The translations under genes were made by a program, and so were the position numbers. A stretch of DNA of 64,000 nt from the NCBI GenBank assembly GCA_038373885.1, contig JAWZYV010019433.1, positions 372,001 to 436,000 on the forward strand, written 5' to 3'. Every line of letters starts with the position of its first letter. The stretch's first letter is position 1. The notes below the pieces were generated by a model. The model made no database searches and was not told the origin of the DNA. It saw only the letters and a list, made by a program, of their open reading frames with translations. Source of the stretch: Cheiracanthium punctorium. Its lineage: Eukaryota; Arthropoda; Arachnida; Araneae; Cheiracanthiidae. Positions 34,704-46,870 of this stretch are shown here, one piece after another.

Positions 34704-35126
34704 TTAACCTTCTCACTCCGGCGGTACAACAGTTGTACCAAAAAATAAATCTGACTGAAGAACGGTGCTGGTACAGATGCCTTACCAAGGACTTCTTTCC
34801 CCTCTTTTGACAGGAAATCCATTCACCCTTCAAGGAAGATGGATAAGAGATTCCCGCCTCTAGAAATTCCTTTTCTTATGCTGTGGGAGAGTCAAGTGTG
34901 TTAGTAGATAATTGACTGGGGAGAAAGTGGTAGTCAATTGATCGGCATTGAGCATACAGATTTGTATTTTGTTTGCGGACTTTTGCGGTCAGTAATATTT
35001 GTCCCCACCTACCAAACAAAATGCAAGGCGTGCTCTTCAGCTGGGAAGTAGGGGAATGAAATCTTATAGATTCCGCCGCTTTCTGGGACAAAAATCCTCA
35101 TGTGTGAGCCGGAGCGAAAAGGTTAA
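34704..35126. mobile_element. piggyBac-type MITE (second)
   Basis: TTAA at 34704-34707 and 35123-35126 borders the inverted ends CCTTCTCACTCCGGC and, opposite strand, CCTTTTCGCTCCGGC. Just inside the left end is a 17-bp palindrome (GGTACAACAGTTGTACC). The 5777-6209 element has a palindrome in the same place. It is 423 bp, GC-richer than the intron, and lacks a transposase frame. Confidence 0.8.
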
Positions 35127-36223
35127 CTCCCTAAATAAAGACTGCAAGGAAACAAAGAAATAAAAAATTTTAAGAGGGTAACTATCAATGACAGCATTTC
35201 CTGAATCCAACATTCCTATGTGTGGCATTGTGAGCTTTGACATTTTTTTCTCCACATTATATAGTACCAGCAGAAATACAAATCTTACTTCAGTTATTTA
35301 TAAATAACGACGATAGTAGCTGGAAATTCCAATACCAACCCAAAACCAAAAATTAGGGGACAGCCCAAACTGTTTAAAAATCATGATAAAGGAAGAGGAC
35401 AACATTTTAAAAGATGGTCACACCAGGGCTTAGAGACTATGATCAGGGTGAATGTCAAATGAAGGGAATGGTCTCTTACCTTTCTCCCTCTCAAATTTTA
35501 TCAAGGGAATCACACTTTGTACTGATGGATCCAGCTTCAAATCTATCCTGATCAAACAATGTTAAGAATCCCAGATAGCGTTTGGGACCTCTTCCAGTGT
35601 TTTCCTGGATAAACTTTTATTAATATGTTTTATATATAGATATATAGATATATATATAAGGTCTGCATTTTTACTGTTTGTTTGCATGAAATAATTTTTC
35701 TACAGCAGTCTTTAGTGCGTAATTTTGCAATTGGTTGCTGATCATTCCATCTATAAAGGCTTGTTTTGTACTGTGACTTGTGTCATTGTATTTATGCCAT
35801 GGGGCTCATCATTTCATTTGGTCATGCTTTTTAAGAGGTAAATTGCCTTGTGAAATGGACTTTCCAACTGGTGATAATTGTAGAGCTAGCTAATGTTGCA
35901 ATTGCCGATGAGGAAAGTATGTTTAAAAAACAAGTTTCACAGCAAAATCAAGAAAGAAAATCTACATTTTGGCACAAATAGGAGCAAGTACAATACAATG
36001 GAACCGTCTGCAGCAGAACTGGGAGTACTACTCTATCGTAGGCAGATCCTTCCATCTCTGCTGACTGATGCACAACTTGTTAAAAGAATAACTTTTTTTT
36101 TTTTTGAGTATGGTGACTACTATTATGTTTGGCTACATTAATTAAATCATTCTTTTAATTCATTGTTTGTTGTGTATTTATTTTAACTGCTCAGCTGATT
36201 AGCTAAACAATTACACTACTTAC
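35127..36223. other. Intron, nothing recognised
   Basis: A TATAGA/TATATA short repeat at about 35630-35660. Open frames at 35893-36141 lack domains. Confidence 0.4.
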
Positions 36224-36304
36224 CATGAGAACATGGAAGTATTCTCAGCTTATCCCCTTCATTGTAATCTTCTAAACATATGGCACACACATCATACTGA
36301 TCAC
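36224..36304 (-). CDS. RNF13: RNF13/godzilla-like E3 ligase, RING-H2 first half exon
   Basis: An 81-base exon with acceptor AATTTCAG and donor CATG|GTAAGTAG, phases 1 in and 1 out. Together with the split codons it encodes [20 protein letters not shown] followed by RILPCSH. This gives the first Cys-x2-Cys pair, the third Cys and the first His of the RING-H2 domain. The string is nearly identical to vertebrate RNF13 ([21 protein letters not shown]), including the Ile after the first Cys pair that contacts E2 enzymes in this class. The intron that follows splits the RING between Cys-x-His and the next His. Confidence 0.95.
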
Positions 36305-36729
36305 CTGAAATTTCAAAGACAGTTACTAAATAGGCAACAATTAAATAAAAGTAAAAATTCTGAAATACTTTGTTTTTATGAATTTAAGAAGCAATTTTGG
36401 ATTTTGAAAAGTTTTATATGGATAGCATGCAACAAATGAACATTGATCAAGTTTCAACCACTCATAAATATTTGACTCTAGAATTCCTCCTTCCAAAGTA
36501 GAAAGAATTCCTACCTGCTCGATTAAATAAATGAAGTATCCCTTTAACGGAAAAGGCAGAAACCAGCTCCTTCCCCACAACAATCTCTTTCTTTTTTATG
36601 TATACTAGTTTAAAATGCCAGTTGTGTGGCTTAAGATTTATAAAAGTAGATCTTAAAGAAGTCCCACAACTTTAATTTGCATTTTCTCTTATTTTTATTT
36701 ATTTATTTACATTTTTATGGGGGGGGGGC

Positions 36730-36815
36730 AAAGGCAGAAGAAATCTAGGTTCCTGGAATAAAACCGTAACGTGAATACGCGTTAGAACCCCTTAGAAAGT
36801 CCTCCTACCAAGGCA
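36730..36815 (+). mobile_element. Decayed SINE body
   Basis: TGAATACGCGTTAGAACCCC and TTAGAAAGTCCTCC match the body shared by the 6665 and 19316 SINEs. No head is visible. Confidence 0.45.
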
Positions 36816-37432
36816 TCCCTCATCTTAGGCAGATGCTAACATTTTTCTTTGTAAATTGAAAGTTATCAAAAACCATTTTCCTAAGCTGTCTCCCAATAAA
36901 ATGACACAAAAATCATAGGGCAAACAGACACAATTTAAAGCTTAAAATTACGTAATTTTGGAACAATTGCAATGCATGCATGCTTTAAGATCTCAGTAAG
37001 ATGAAATTAAGAAAAAGAGATATTCCAATGAACTTTAGCATAAACATACAGGGCATTCATAAAAGAATAATTCAACTTTGAAGTTTCACAATTATAAAAT
37101 TACAAAACATGCATCTTTTAGAGCAAAATAAACATTTGCAATTTAAGGCTGTTCTTTTAGGAAACAATGCAACTTTTGAACAACTTTTTAAAGAAATCAA
37201 TTGTGCTAGAGACTCAAGAAAAATTAGAATGCATCTTTAAAGGTTGAACTATGAACTATTGCAAACAACGAAGCTGTAGGGGTTATGAAACACTCAGGAA
37301 AAAATACTACACATATGGATTTTTGAAATATTTCCCTAAACAAGCAGGGGCATAACCAGAAATTTTCTGTGGGAGGGGTTTCTTAAAAATTGTCAAACAT
37401 TAAAAAGTTAAAATGTAATACGGAGGTATTCC

Positions 37433-37831
37433 ATAGTATTTGATAAAAATATTACCACAACCTCCGGAGATATATATTTCGGCTGCCCATCCTCACAGCC
37501 GTCATCAGTCTCTCGTTTCTGTGGGAATGATTTTCTTCCCCACCTCCTCTTCTTCTGCGTCATTCTTATTGCGCATGATGTCATTCCATACTTCACCCAC
37601 CGTAGCGTGCGTAACACACGCTACGGTGGATGAAGTATGGAATGACATCATGCGCAATAAGAACACATGATGCACGCTACGGTGGATGAAGTATGGATGA
37701 CATCATGCGCAATAAGAACGGTGCAGAAGAAAATCATTCCCACAGAAACAAGAGACTGATGACGGCTGTGAGGATGGGCAGCCGAAATATATATCTCCGG
37801 AGGTTGTGGTAATATTTTTATCAAATACTAT
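37433..37831. mobile_element. Foldback element nested in the hAT
   Basis: Inverted arms of about 130 bp open ATAGTATTTGATAAAAATAT and close with its complement at 37831. The centre contains CACGCTACGGTGGATGAAG-type units in direct and inverted copies, with the segment to GCGCAATAAGAAC tandemly doubled at about 37618-37719. TTGTCAAACATT occurs at 37390-37401 and again at 37831-37842, possibly a target duplication that does not sit exactly at the arms. Confidence 0.75.
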
Positions 37832-38004
37832 TGTCAAACATTGTTGAATGTCTTGTGTGGAGAAAAAAAAAAAAAAAAAAAATTTAAAAAGTGAATTCAC
37901 ATTGCTCACAATTTATATTACATTAAAGCGCAAATTAAGTACATTGGTAAATCGATAATGCTGTAATTTGATATCTAAACACTGGGGTTGTTTTACCTGT
38001 TCAT

Positions 38005-39060
38005 TTAATCTTCTTTGGGGCTAACAAGGACATTTTTGTGGATATCCAGCATCGCTAGTCCACTCAGTCTGCCTTCCCCTGTTATGCTCCTAAGAGTTGA
38101 AAAGGAATGCTTACCAGTACAATTTATTACTGTGAATGGTAATGTGGCCATTATTTGAAGCAGCCTTTAGATATTATGAAATACTTCCCAACTGCAAATA
38201 TCTAATGCTCCTAGTGAGTTTGTTGGCCGTATTTATTGGCAATGTAACTTTCAATTCTACATGATGAATTCATCTCTCACGGAACCCTCTTCCATTTTAT
38301 ATATCGATACCAGTTCTAAAGTACTTTCTTCTTTTACATTTTTCCACACTCTGAGTCATACATTGAGGTAACAAACTTTGAAAGGAATTTAAAATGCTCT
38401 TATTATTCACAAATCTTTCATCGTGATGGCGAATAAAAGTGTCTAAAAATGATATGTATACAGATCTCCTGTAATATTCTTCAGGAATGCCTGAAGGCAC
38501 ATTGCTTGGCTTAGTTGTTGTCCTAAAGTGCATAGCATGCTTATAGGAATATGAAATTCTTCACACAATTTACTGGATGAAATAAATATGGCTCGAAAAT
38601 CATTTACCACACCAAGGTGCTTTTTTTTTTTTTTGTAACATCTGTAGCATATTCTACTGCATCTGAAAGAGTAATATTTATGTTTTGTAAATATTTGTTC
38701 AAAGGCAGACTGCAAGTGAATACTTCTTGGAGGATTAACAGTGAAATTATAAAATGAAAGTTTTGAATTACACATAGAAGATTTTCAGCATTCAACATTG
38801 CTTCTCGTTTTTAGATTATCCCTTCACGTCTACAAAATATAATGTATTTAAATTATCAAAGTAAGCCAAGTTTTCAGTCTCTTTTCACAAATGCTGTTAT
38901 CTAAACTCTGTTCAATGGTAGACTTCTTTGTGAACAGATAAGACATTTTCCACACACAAAACACTAGCTTGGTGATAATTCAACTGCTCGTGGTATTTGA
39001 AATCCTCAATTCCACCTTTCCAATCATCATACTGAGTCTTTACTAGTAATTTTAGATTTT
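38005..39060 (-). pseudogene. hAT transposase (TTF/ZMYM1-like), decayed
   Basis: Read on the minus strand in several frames. YDDWKGGIEDFKYHEQLNYH (about 39040-38980) matches the TTF-type zinc-finger region of ZMYM1-like hAT proteins. VVNDFRAIFISSSKLCEEFHIP, shortened here to its start VVNDFRAI, and EEYYRRSVYISFLDTFIRHH (about 38500-38410) match the catalytic-core region. STLRSITGEGRLSGLAMLDI (about 38090-38040) matches the C-terminal dimerisation domain. A stop falls at 38005-38007. Frameshifts join the blocks, and a large central part is deleted. Confidence 0.75.
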
Positions 39061-39176
39061 TTTGCTGCATGATTTTTTTTATTACCCCCCCCCCCCCCAA
39101 AAAAAAAGTTTTTTCTGAACAGGGTTTTAACCCTAACTCCCTCCCCTTCCCGCTTGGTTGTACGCCTGTAAACAAG

Positions 39177-39557
39177 TAACATTTTTTAAGGCAATTTTTG
39201 TGCTTATGAATTTTTTTTGAAAGTTGCACGAAACATACAGGTTGACAGCTAATATGAGTGCATAGTGCAGTTAGTGAAGAAGCCCTACTGATCTTTTCGA
39301 CTGTTTAACATAAAAAAAAATTCATATAACTGAATAAATGCAGCCTTTAAAACAGTACAGACATGCAGTAAAAATATGGGATAAGTTGCTCTACACACTG
39401 AATAATGTTCAAGTTTCTTGTGGTAGCCTCATTGAACAGTTACATTTGGGCTATCCAAACTTTTATTTAAGGGGCGACTTGGAAAACTTTAACAGAACTT
39501 ATGAAAGGGTCAACAGGATGTACAGTTTTGTCTTTCTGAAGAGGTGGGGAAGAGACA

Positions 39558-39588
<31 letters not shown>

Positions 39589-39828
39589 AGTGCTGGCAAT
39601 TCATCTCATTAATGCATGCGTAAAGGATATTTAGGTCTGTTTTCAAAATTTAAGTAGGTACTAAAAAATGGGTATAAATAAATCCCTGACTGAGCAAGTA
39701 ATAGTTAAATCAATACAATAAACATATTAGAAATGAGTCATAAAATTATACACTAAAAATTTTCACACTAATTCATTACCTCATTTATTTTCTTTACAAC
39801 CAAATGCAAAAACAATGAAGTTCTAGCT

Positions 39829-39865
<37 letters not shown>

Positions 39866-40062
39866 CAGGCAAACCTTTGTGTTGGCTAAATTGAGGCCAA
39901 CATGCTGCATGCTGGATAGCCCTGATTTAACTTCTATAAATTGCTATTTTTAAAAAAAATCATATTATAAAAAAAGTTGATACTTTTTTAATAGCAGTCT
40001 TTTAAAGTTGGGGTACATTTTTGTACACAACCTCTAGATTAAATTAAATAAATATACTCAAC
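39177..40062. other. Intron, poly-T tracts
   Basis: T runs of more than 25 bases at about 39562-39588 and 39832-39860. An open frame at 39338-39634 ends in the poly-T and has no domain. Confidence 0.5.
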
Positions 40063-40156
40063 CTTTTGAAAATTTTGCAGTAGGAATTTGCTTAATTTGA
40101 CGACTTGAGAGTCGATTTCTTCTACTTCTTCTCCTTTCTTGTATGCATTTGATTAA
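40063..40156 (-). CDS. RNF13: RNF13/godzilla-like E3 ligase, juxtamembrane basic exon
   Basis: A 94-base exon with acceptor TTTTTTAG and donor AAAAG|GTTGAG, phase 0 in and 1 out. It encodes LIKCIQERRRSRRNRLSSRQ followed by IKQIPTAKFSK. This is the cytosolic basic stretch between the membrane span and the RING finger. Vertebrate RNF13 has the same pattern (DRHRARRNRL...QLKKLPVHKFKKG), and the final Lys-Gly boundary is conserved. The basic cluster right after the span fits the positive-inside rule. Confidence 0.93.
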
Positions 40157-40689
40157 CTAAAAAACAAAAAGAGAAAGATTAAATAAAGTAAATTTAAAAT
40201 ATTAACCTAAGAAATTAGTATGCAATTAATTTTTAAAAGATAATAGTTGCTATCATAATTAATAAAGAAATTGTGTAAGGTGACTGCTCTGACCCCTTAT
40301 TTTAAACTTTGGCAAATTCATAAACGAACAAGCATGAACACACATACCTTTTGTAAATATTGAAGATATATTCACAAAAGTATAAACATTTATCAGGATT
40401 CCTACACATCTCAAAAAAGAAAAAAAAATCAAGGGTTGTTTAAGAACAATTAAAGAAAAATTAATATTTTTCAACTACTCAAAATAGGAGCACTTCAACT
40501 ATCAACATTAATTATACAACAAACTATAACTTGTAATCAAAACATAAAAATATCTTCCTCTTAAGAATTGTTTTAAACTCATATCCAAAAGATGCCATTT
40601 TAGGACTGTTTGCTGAGCTTTCCTACTTCAGTGCTAAAATCATTTTATGTTTCATTCCAGTTGAAACTCGAGACTATAAAAAAGCTAAA

Positions 40690-41720
40690 GCAAGCAATTT
40701 TTCTGAAAGATACTAAAAATGAACCCAACATCCTTTTTTATGGCAACTGCTTTTTCACTAAAAGTGTATTGTTTTTCAACGAAGTCTTGCAAAATCTGCG
40801 AGTTATTTGCAGATGCCATATAAGACACTGCCAATACAAACCAGTATTTTCCACAAACAAGTACTACAAATATGCAGATATTTGTAATGGCCTTAGCTTC
40901 TTTAATTATGATCTCAAGCTGGTGTTTTAAACAAACATTTTCAAAGCATATACATCTTTTGCCATACAATGTGTATGGTGCATTCCAACAGGAGCTTTGA
41001 ATGAAATACCGCTTTCAGGATTCCTCTCCCCCTTAAAAAGATAATGATCAAATGAAAAAGCTCCTTGTAATTGCCACAACGCAAAATTGTAGTAGTTGAT
41101 TCTGAAGACAAGCAATTATATCTGTCACAGCAGTTGAATGCAATTCCAAGTTCATGGTTCTGATATTGCAGTTTTGAAATCTTTTTCATCAATTTTTGAC
41201 CAACAGCTCTTAAATTTTTTGAAAATCATGATTACAGGACCAGTGTAAGGTACAATAGCTGATAAAAGCTTCATCTATGATTTCTAGGATATGATGCTGA
41301 AAAGAGAACCAAATCAATTCCTTTTGCATTTTCTTTTCCAACAGAATAAAGACTCCAGTTATTCACCCTGTATTAGATGCTGTTCTATTGAAACACATAC
41401 ATCTTATTTTTATCATGTAAGCTCTACAATAAAATTATTTCAAAAATAGCAGATGCCATGGTTTCCGCTTTGCCATCTGGAAGCTTGGCAATGGCCAAGT
41501 GGTGGTTGACTCATTTTCCATATGCCAAGATGGTACATGATCTAGTATTTCATGCAATTATGTCCTCGAGCATCAATCTATCTTTTCAGTGTATAGAGTG
41601 TAGTTTGCGACTGAAAATCAGTTTTCATAGACTAAGCAAGGTTCTTTCTAATATCCATTCTTTAGTGATGTTTAGAAGAACAGCTAATGCTATATTCTGA
41701 CACATTACAGCCCAGACTTT
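40690..41720 (-). pseudogene. Decayed transposase of an unassigned family
   Basis: Several minus-strand frames together resemble a protein family repeatedly found in transposon-rich invertebrate genomes. Recognisable pieces are VNHHLAIAKLPDGKAETMA (about 41500-41440), RCGNYKELFHLIIIFLRG (about 41090-41030) and MHHTHCMAKDVYALKMFV (about 40985-40930), where the family usually reads HHARWMAKAIYSLKI. A C-terminal block, ICIFVVLVCGKYWFVLAVSY, follows. Stops and frameshifts are frequent. I do not know the superfamily. No terminal repeats were found. Confidence 0.5.
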
Positions 41721-42303
41721 TGAGTAAAAAGAAACAGTTGCTTTTTGGTCACTCAAATTAGCGACATCAAGACTAGTAGCTAAATTAGAATCCACAATTG
41801 TTTTTTTGCTTCAATTCCACGGTGGTGAAAACTCTTTGCTTGAAAATGGTCCAGGCTGAAGAGAATTAGAAGGAATTTGTCTCAAATTACGATCACTTAT
41901 ATCTTCTGCAGAAGAAGTAGCTAAGATAATAAATTGCATTTCTCAGTTAACCTATTTATTGCTCCTTTTTCCTTTTCTTACATTTTTTCAAACTTAACTT
42001 CTTTTTCCACATTTTATAGCAAGTTTTCTAGCATGCTGTTTATCAATGCTACTATTTCATCTAGACAACTCACAGGGGTGGCTGGAAGCAAAAAAGCGAG
42101 CAAGTGTTTAGACTCAAAAGTGTGTTATTGCAGTTAATTTTTAAAGTTCGAGAGTCAGTAGCTACCTCTAAATATAAATCAAAAATTTTGAAATCAATAA
42201 CTAATTCATATTTTAGTAGGTAGAATGATATTTATGGGTTGAGTTAAAAAAAAAAAAAAACCTTGAAATTTATGAATCACCCTACTCCAGACTAATGCAT
42301 GCT
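41721..42303. other. Intron, nothing recognised
   Basis: Could contain more of the preceding relic; no clear coding or repeat signal. Confidence 0.35.
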
Positions 42304-43687
42304 GGGTGATTCCATGAAACTAGGGACACCAATGGCGATTTCTTTATTATTATAAAAATAATAATTCAGTTCCCCCATGAAGTAAAAATATGTGAATTTC
42401 TATAAAATTATGCTAAAAAAGTTAACAACACCTTTTTCTAGTTTTATACACAATGCTTGGCAACATTACTGTTTTTACGAGTTCTTGTCTTAAAGGGGTG
42501 TAGGAAGTTCATCTTTTTTCTAAAAGAAATCAACAGGTTTGAATGAAATCTTATATTTTTTTTTATTGAAATTTAGTTTATATATGAAAAGATTAGACCA
42601 TACAGAAACCCTTAACTGCAATATTTATCTTAAAAACAATTTTTATAAATTAGGCCCAATATTAATGTAACATCAGTCATAAAATTCTATAAAGTTTTTT
42701 TTTTATTTTTTTAATTAAATAAAATCAGTCCTAAGAATATAAAAAGCCATTTTCTCTTCCTTTATGTAGGTATCTTTGAAATTCATAAATTGAACTAATA
42801 TTAAACTTATAAAAATATGTAACATCAGTCACATTTCTGTTTTTCAATTAGACAGAAAAAGAGGTGAGATAAATTAAAGAATGAAGGGAAATATGAAGAT
42901 TATAAAAAGAGAAAAAAAAAAAAAAAAAAAAAAAAGCAGAAGCAATAAAGACCTCCCCCCCCAAAAAAAGAAAGAAAATGACCTGCCTAAATTACCTCAA
43001 TTCAGAACACTCTTTAACATTTTCTCTAATTTATCTTTTAAACTTCTGAATTGATAGAGGTAATTTAGCTGGGCCAATTCCTTTATTATGGCTTTTTATT
43101 GCTTCTGCTTTGTTTTTATAATCCACATATTTTCCTTCATTCTTTAATTTATCTCCCCACCTTTTCTTCTGAAACAATCAATGTCATTTTCAATATATTT
43201 TTAAGTTGGTTTATAATTGAAAAACAGAAATGTGCCTAATGTTACACATTTTTTATACGTTTAAAATTCATAAATGGAACTAATATTAAATATTTAAGAG
43301 ACAATATTAAAGATATCTTCATATAGGAAGAGAATAGACTTATGTTATTAGGAGGGATGTTACATTAATATAAGGTCTAATTTATAAAAAATGTTCTCAT
43401 GGCAAATATTGCAGTTAAAGGTTTCTGCATTGGTTTAATCTTCTCATATATAAACTAAATTTGAATAAAAATTTTTATACATGCACATTGATTTCTTTTA
43501 GAAAACAAGATGAACTTCCTACACCACTCACAGCAAAAAAAATATGTAAAAATGATTAGCCAACTTTTTTAACATAATTTTATAGAAATTTGCATATTTT
43601 TACTTCATAGGGGAAATACCTATTATTTTTTATGATTTTTTTTTTCAATTGTTCATTTTTCCCCCCCTAGTTTCATGGAATCGCCCT
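42304..43687. mobile_element. 1.4-kb foldback element (giant palindrome)
   Basis: Arms of about 600-650 bp (42304-42951 and 43095-43687) are inverted copies. They open GGGTGATTCCATGAAACTAG and close with the complement of GGGCGATTCCATGAAACTAG. The loop has its own hairpin (TAAATTACCTCAATTCAGAA at 42987 against about 43049-43069). Arms diverge by scattered substitutions and by A-run expansion near 42910-42934. No coding capacity, and no target duplication was recognised. Confidence 0.8.
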
Positions 43688-44076
43688 TTAGTGAAATACA
43701 CAGACAACATTACTTATTTAATTTTATTTATGTACAATAAGCATTACCATGATTTATTTATTATGATTAAACTAGATAAATTCAATTTCAAAAAATAAAT
43801 TTGCTAGTTTTGCTTTTAAGAAGAAACAATATATAATTATATCATGTTTATGTCAATATAACATGAGTCACGGGAATAAAATATTTTCTACATTTAAATG
43901 TTTTTAATTTTTTAAATGAAAGAAAGGGTTTTAATAAAGTTGGAAATCTACACTTGACGAGAAAAAATTATTTTACTTCTCATACTATTAGTTTGAAGAG
44001 GATTTGAATTTATATAAAATTCATTTTTCTCAATGTCTCTTCTGTGCAACATCAGTCATGTTTTTTGATTTCTATT

Positions 44077-44116
<40 letters not shown>

Positions 44117-44270
44117 CATATTGAAAAAAAAAAAAAAAAGGAATGGGTAACAATATTGTACTCTTATGATCAAGTTAAATAAATAAATATATATATTTCA
44201 AGCCAATGGTGAATTTAAAAGGTTAAAAATGTAGTCAAATTGTAACGTCAGTCACCATGGAACGACCATA
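43688..44270. mobile_element. Possible outer copy of the same foldback family
   Basis: A third terminus, GGTCGTTCCATGGTGACTG on the minus strand (about 44246-44264), resembles the two foldback ends. ACATCAGTCA recurs at about 42671, 42824, 44051 and (as ACGTCAGTCA) 44247, so the family may extend to 44264. The rest is AT-rich with A runs near 44083-44114. Confidence 0.4.
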
Positions 44271-46238
44271 CTCAGACACTTCATTTTTGCATTTTTAAGG
44301 GGGTCTACCTGTCCTAACTTACACAAATTAAATAGCAACTCAGTTGATAGTTTTGCATGAACCATCATAGTAGTATAGTTCACAAAATGCTGCTTTCTTT
44401 CTCAGAAAACCACCTAATTAACATTTAATTATCAAAATATCATTTAAAAAACAAGGAATAGAATATTTATGATTAGAAGGAATAGAATGTACGTTACTTG
44501 AATTCTGTTTGCTTTCAATATTGTTTGAATCATATGTGGAAGAACATCTCACACTAATAAAAATTTTTATAATAATGTTTCATCTGCACCCAATTTAGTT
44601 CATTTCATAAATTTTCATTCTAAGAAATAATTACTTAACTTAAGAGTAAGTGGTTACAATATTCTGAGTTCTGATATTATTAAAAGAAAAACCAAGTGCA
44701 CTTTTCAAAACTTTTTACTTTTGTGTAACATACCAGCTTTTTTTTTTTTTTTTTTTTGGGGGGGGGGGTATGTGTGTGTGCCATAGGCTCAGTGGTCCTC
44801 CAACAGACCCTCATCATGATCATTCATATGCATCAAATTCCATATAGTTCAATTGTCAACTGATTTTTGCTGAACTATTTTTAAAAATTCATTAGAAAGC
44901 TCAGCACACATACACAATACCTGAATTGTATAACATTTGAAATCATGACATTGACATTGAATAGTATTTGTATAAGAATTGCGAATGCTATTCAAATTGA
45001 AATGGTGAGTAGCATTAAAATAAAAAAGCAAATACTATTTGATAGTAAAAATTCTGAATATTCACTAATCAAAAAATCGATTATTGCTTCTTTAGAATAG
45101 TATAAATTCCTTGATTACAAAATTTATTCAAATGGCACAGTAGTAACATTAACTTTCAATGGGACAGCAGTTTTCATAAAAACTATAAAAAGCATACAAA
45201 AGCAACACTCCACAAATACACTACGTGGAGTAAACAAGCAGATCCATACCAATTGCTAGAAATTGCTGTTTAGTAATGGTATATTAGACACTTTAGCAAA
45301 AACTTGGAAATGAAATTTCTTATTGTGCAATTACCACACTGCAAGATGATTTATGCAAAATAGAAAAGCTTCCTTAGTCATCAGCATATGCTGACAGTAT
45401 TCAGTGATGCAGGGCTTGAAATAAGTCCTGGCAACCAAGGCAAATACCGCAAGATTAGCCTAATTAGCCGAGACAATCAACAATTCTGCCGGCAAGCTTA
45501 GCTGAAGGATTTAAACTGTATGACTCGAATGTTTCTTTCAAATACATATAAGGTTACAAATGAAATTGCAGAATATTTACAAGAAAAGTGAAACATATTA
45601 TTTTTTTTATTCTCCTCACTGAATTTGAATTAATGAAGCAATTTTTTACAGCTAAGCAAATAAAATTGTAATTTACCATTATTTCAAAAATTTTTAAGAT
45701 TTTGCCATGAGCTGAATAGTTTTTACTGTCCACTTATAAAAGTTAACAACATTTGTTGCTGTCAGCTTCAAAATTTCATTTTAAGTATGATGTAATCTAC
45801 AGTTTGTTTACATTAGTCACATACACAAAATCAGGACTTTAAAAATTGTTCTGATAAGCAAGGTGACATAAAATTATATGTTGAGATAACAAAATGTATA
45901 TACATATAATTAACAGAATCATAAAGCTTTAATTAGGTCAGACTATTTTGTTTTACTTTATTATAAATAAAATCGTTTAGCAATTTAAATTCAATATTGA
46001 ATAATGATTGACTTTTCATGTAAAGGCATTATTAACTATCACTAGTCACACAGAGAGAAAAAATTGCAAGATGACGGCAAAAGGTCGAAATGTTAGAAAT
46101 ATACCTATCCATAGTGTATATATTTTTAATGTAAAGTGCTATTAAATTTAAAGAAAAGTACAGAAATAAATGTGCAAGGTATGCTAGGGGCTACACACAT
46201 ATATATATATATTAAAGAAATAATGATCAGCAACTTAC
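44271..46238. other. Intron, nothing firm
   Basis: A poly-T/poly-G run lies at about 44741-44769. CAGGGCTTGAAATAAGTCC at 45411 looks like a hAT terminus, but no partner was found. Confidence 0.4.
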
Positions 46239-46362
46239 CAGACACATCATGAAGAGAATCATCACAAAGAAACAAATACCTATTACAGCAACAAACAAGT
46301 ACATGTACTGGATTATATCCGGAATGTTAGGCTTAACTCTGATTCTGTAGTTATACTTAGAG
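46239..46362 (-). CDS. RNF13: RNF13/godzilla-like E3 ligase, transmembrane exon
   Basis: A 124-base exon with acceptor TTTCTTTCTAG and donor TCTG|GTAAGTTG, phase 2 in and 0 out. It encodes the end of the luminal domain (YNYRIRVKPNIPDIIQ) followed by a single hydrophobic helix, YMYLFVAVIGICFFVMILFM, then MCL into the next exon. The span lies where RNF13 has its only transmembrane helix, with the PA domain on the luminal side and the RING in the cytosol. The helix is long enough (about 23 residues) to cross a membrane. Confidence 0.92.
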
Positions 46363-46870
46363 CTAGAAAGAAAGATCAGGTAAAAGTGGTTTGTTTTCTA
46401 CTTCAAAAAATATATTTAAAGAACATTAAATTAGCTCAGGCAATGATAAAATGAAGAGAAAACAACAATAATATAAAAAAAGAAAAACATAAATATGATA
46501 TTTTGTCATAGCTGTCATGAAATAGCAGAAAATTTTTCTTTTAAAGTAACAATAACAAGTGAAAACACTGTTAGTCTCTATAAGTTGCCCCAGAATATAG
46601 TTCAATAATGAACAGGTTAGCAAAACTCAACTCCTTTATATTTAAACATCAATAACTTCAATAAGTTATTTTTTAAATATTATGAGAAAACTAATAAGTG
46701 CAAATGATCCATTTGAAAAGGGACCACTTAAATTTTATTTCTATAAAAATACTGAAGTATTCAAACTTTCAACTTGTTTCATAAAAATATAAATACTAAC
46801 AAAGTCACAAATTTTGCATTTCGTAAGGTTCAATACAAATTTGCACTAACGTAAAACCATTTAATAAATA

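Larger units (their letters stand above)
37345..39168 (-). mobile_element. hAT element with perfect 8-bp target duplication
   Basis: TAAACAAG occurs immediately outside both ends (37337-37344 and 39169-39176). The ends are CAGGGGCATAACCA (37345) and, opposite strand, CAGGCGTACAACCA (39168). The interior carries a decayed TTF-type (ZMYM1-like) hAT transposase on the minus strand, with its 3' end toward 37345. A foldback element sits near that end. The insertion lies in the RNF13-like intron between the RING and juxtamembrane exons. Confidence 0.88.

Noticed and set aside
45411..45510. Possible hAT left terminus (CAGGGCTTGAAATAAG)
   Set aside because: No matching inverted end or repeated 8-bp flank was found.
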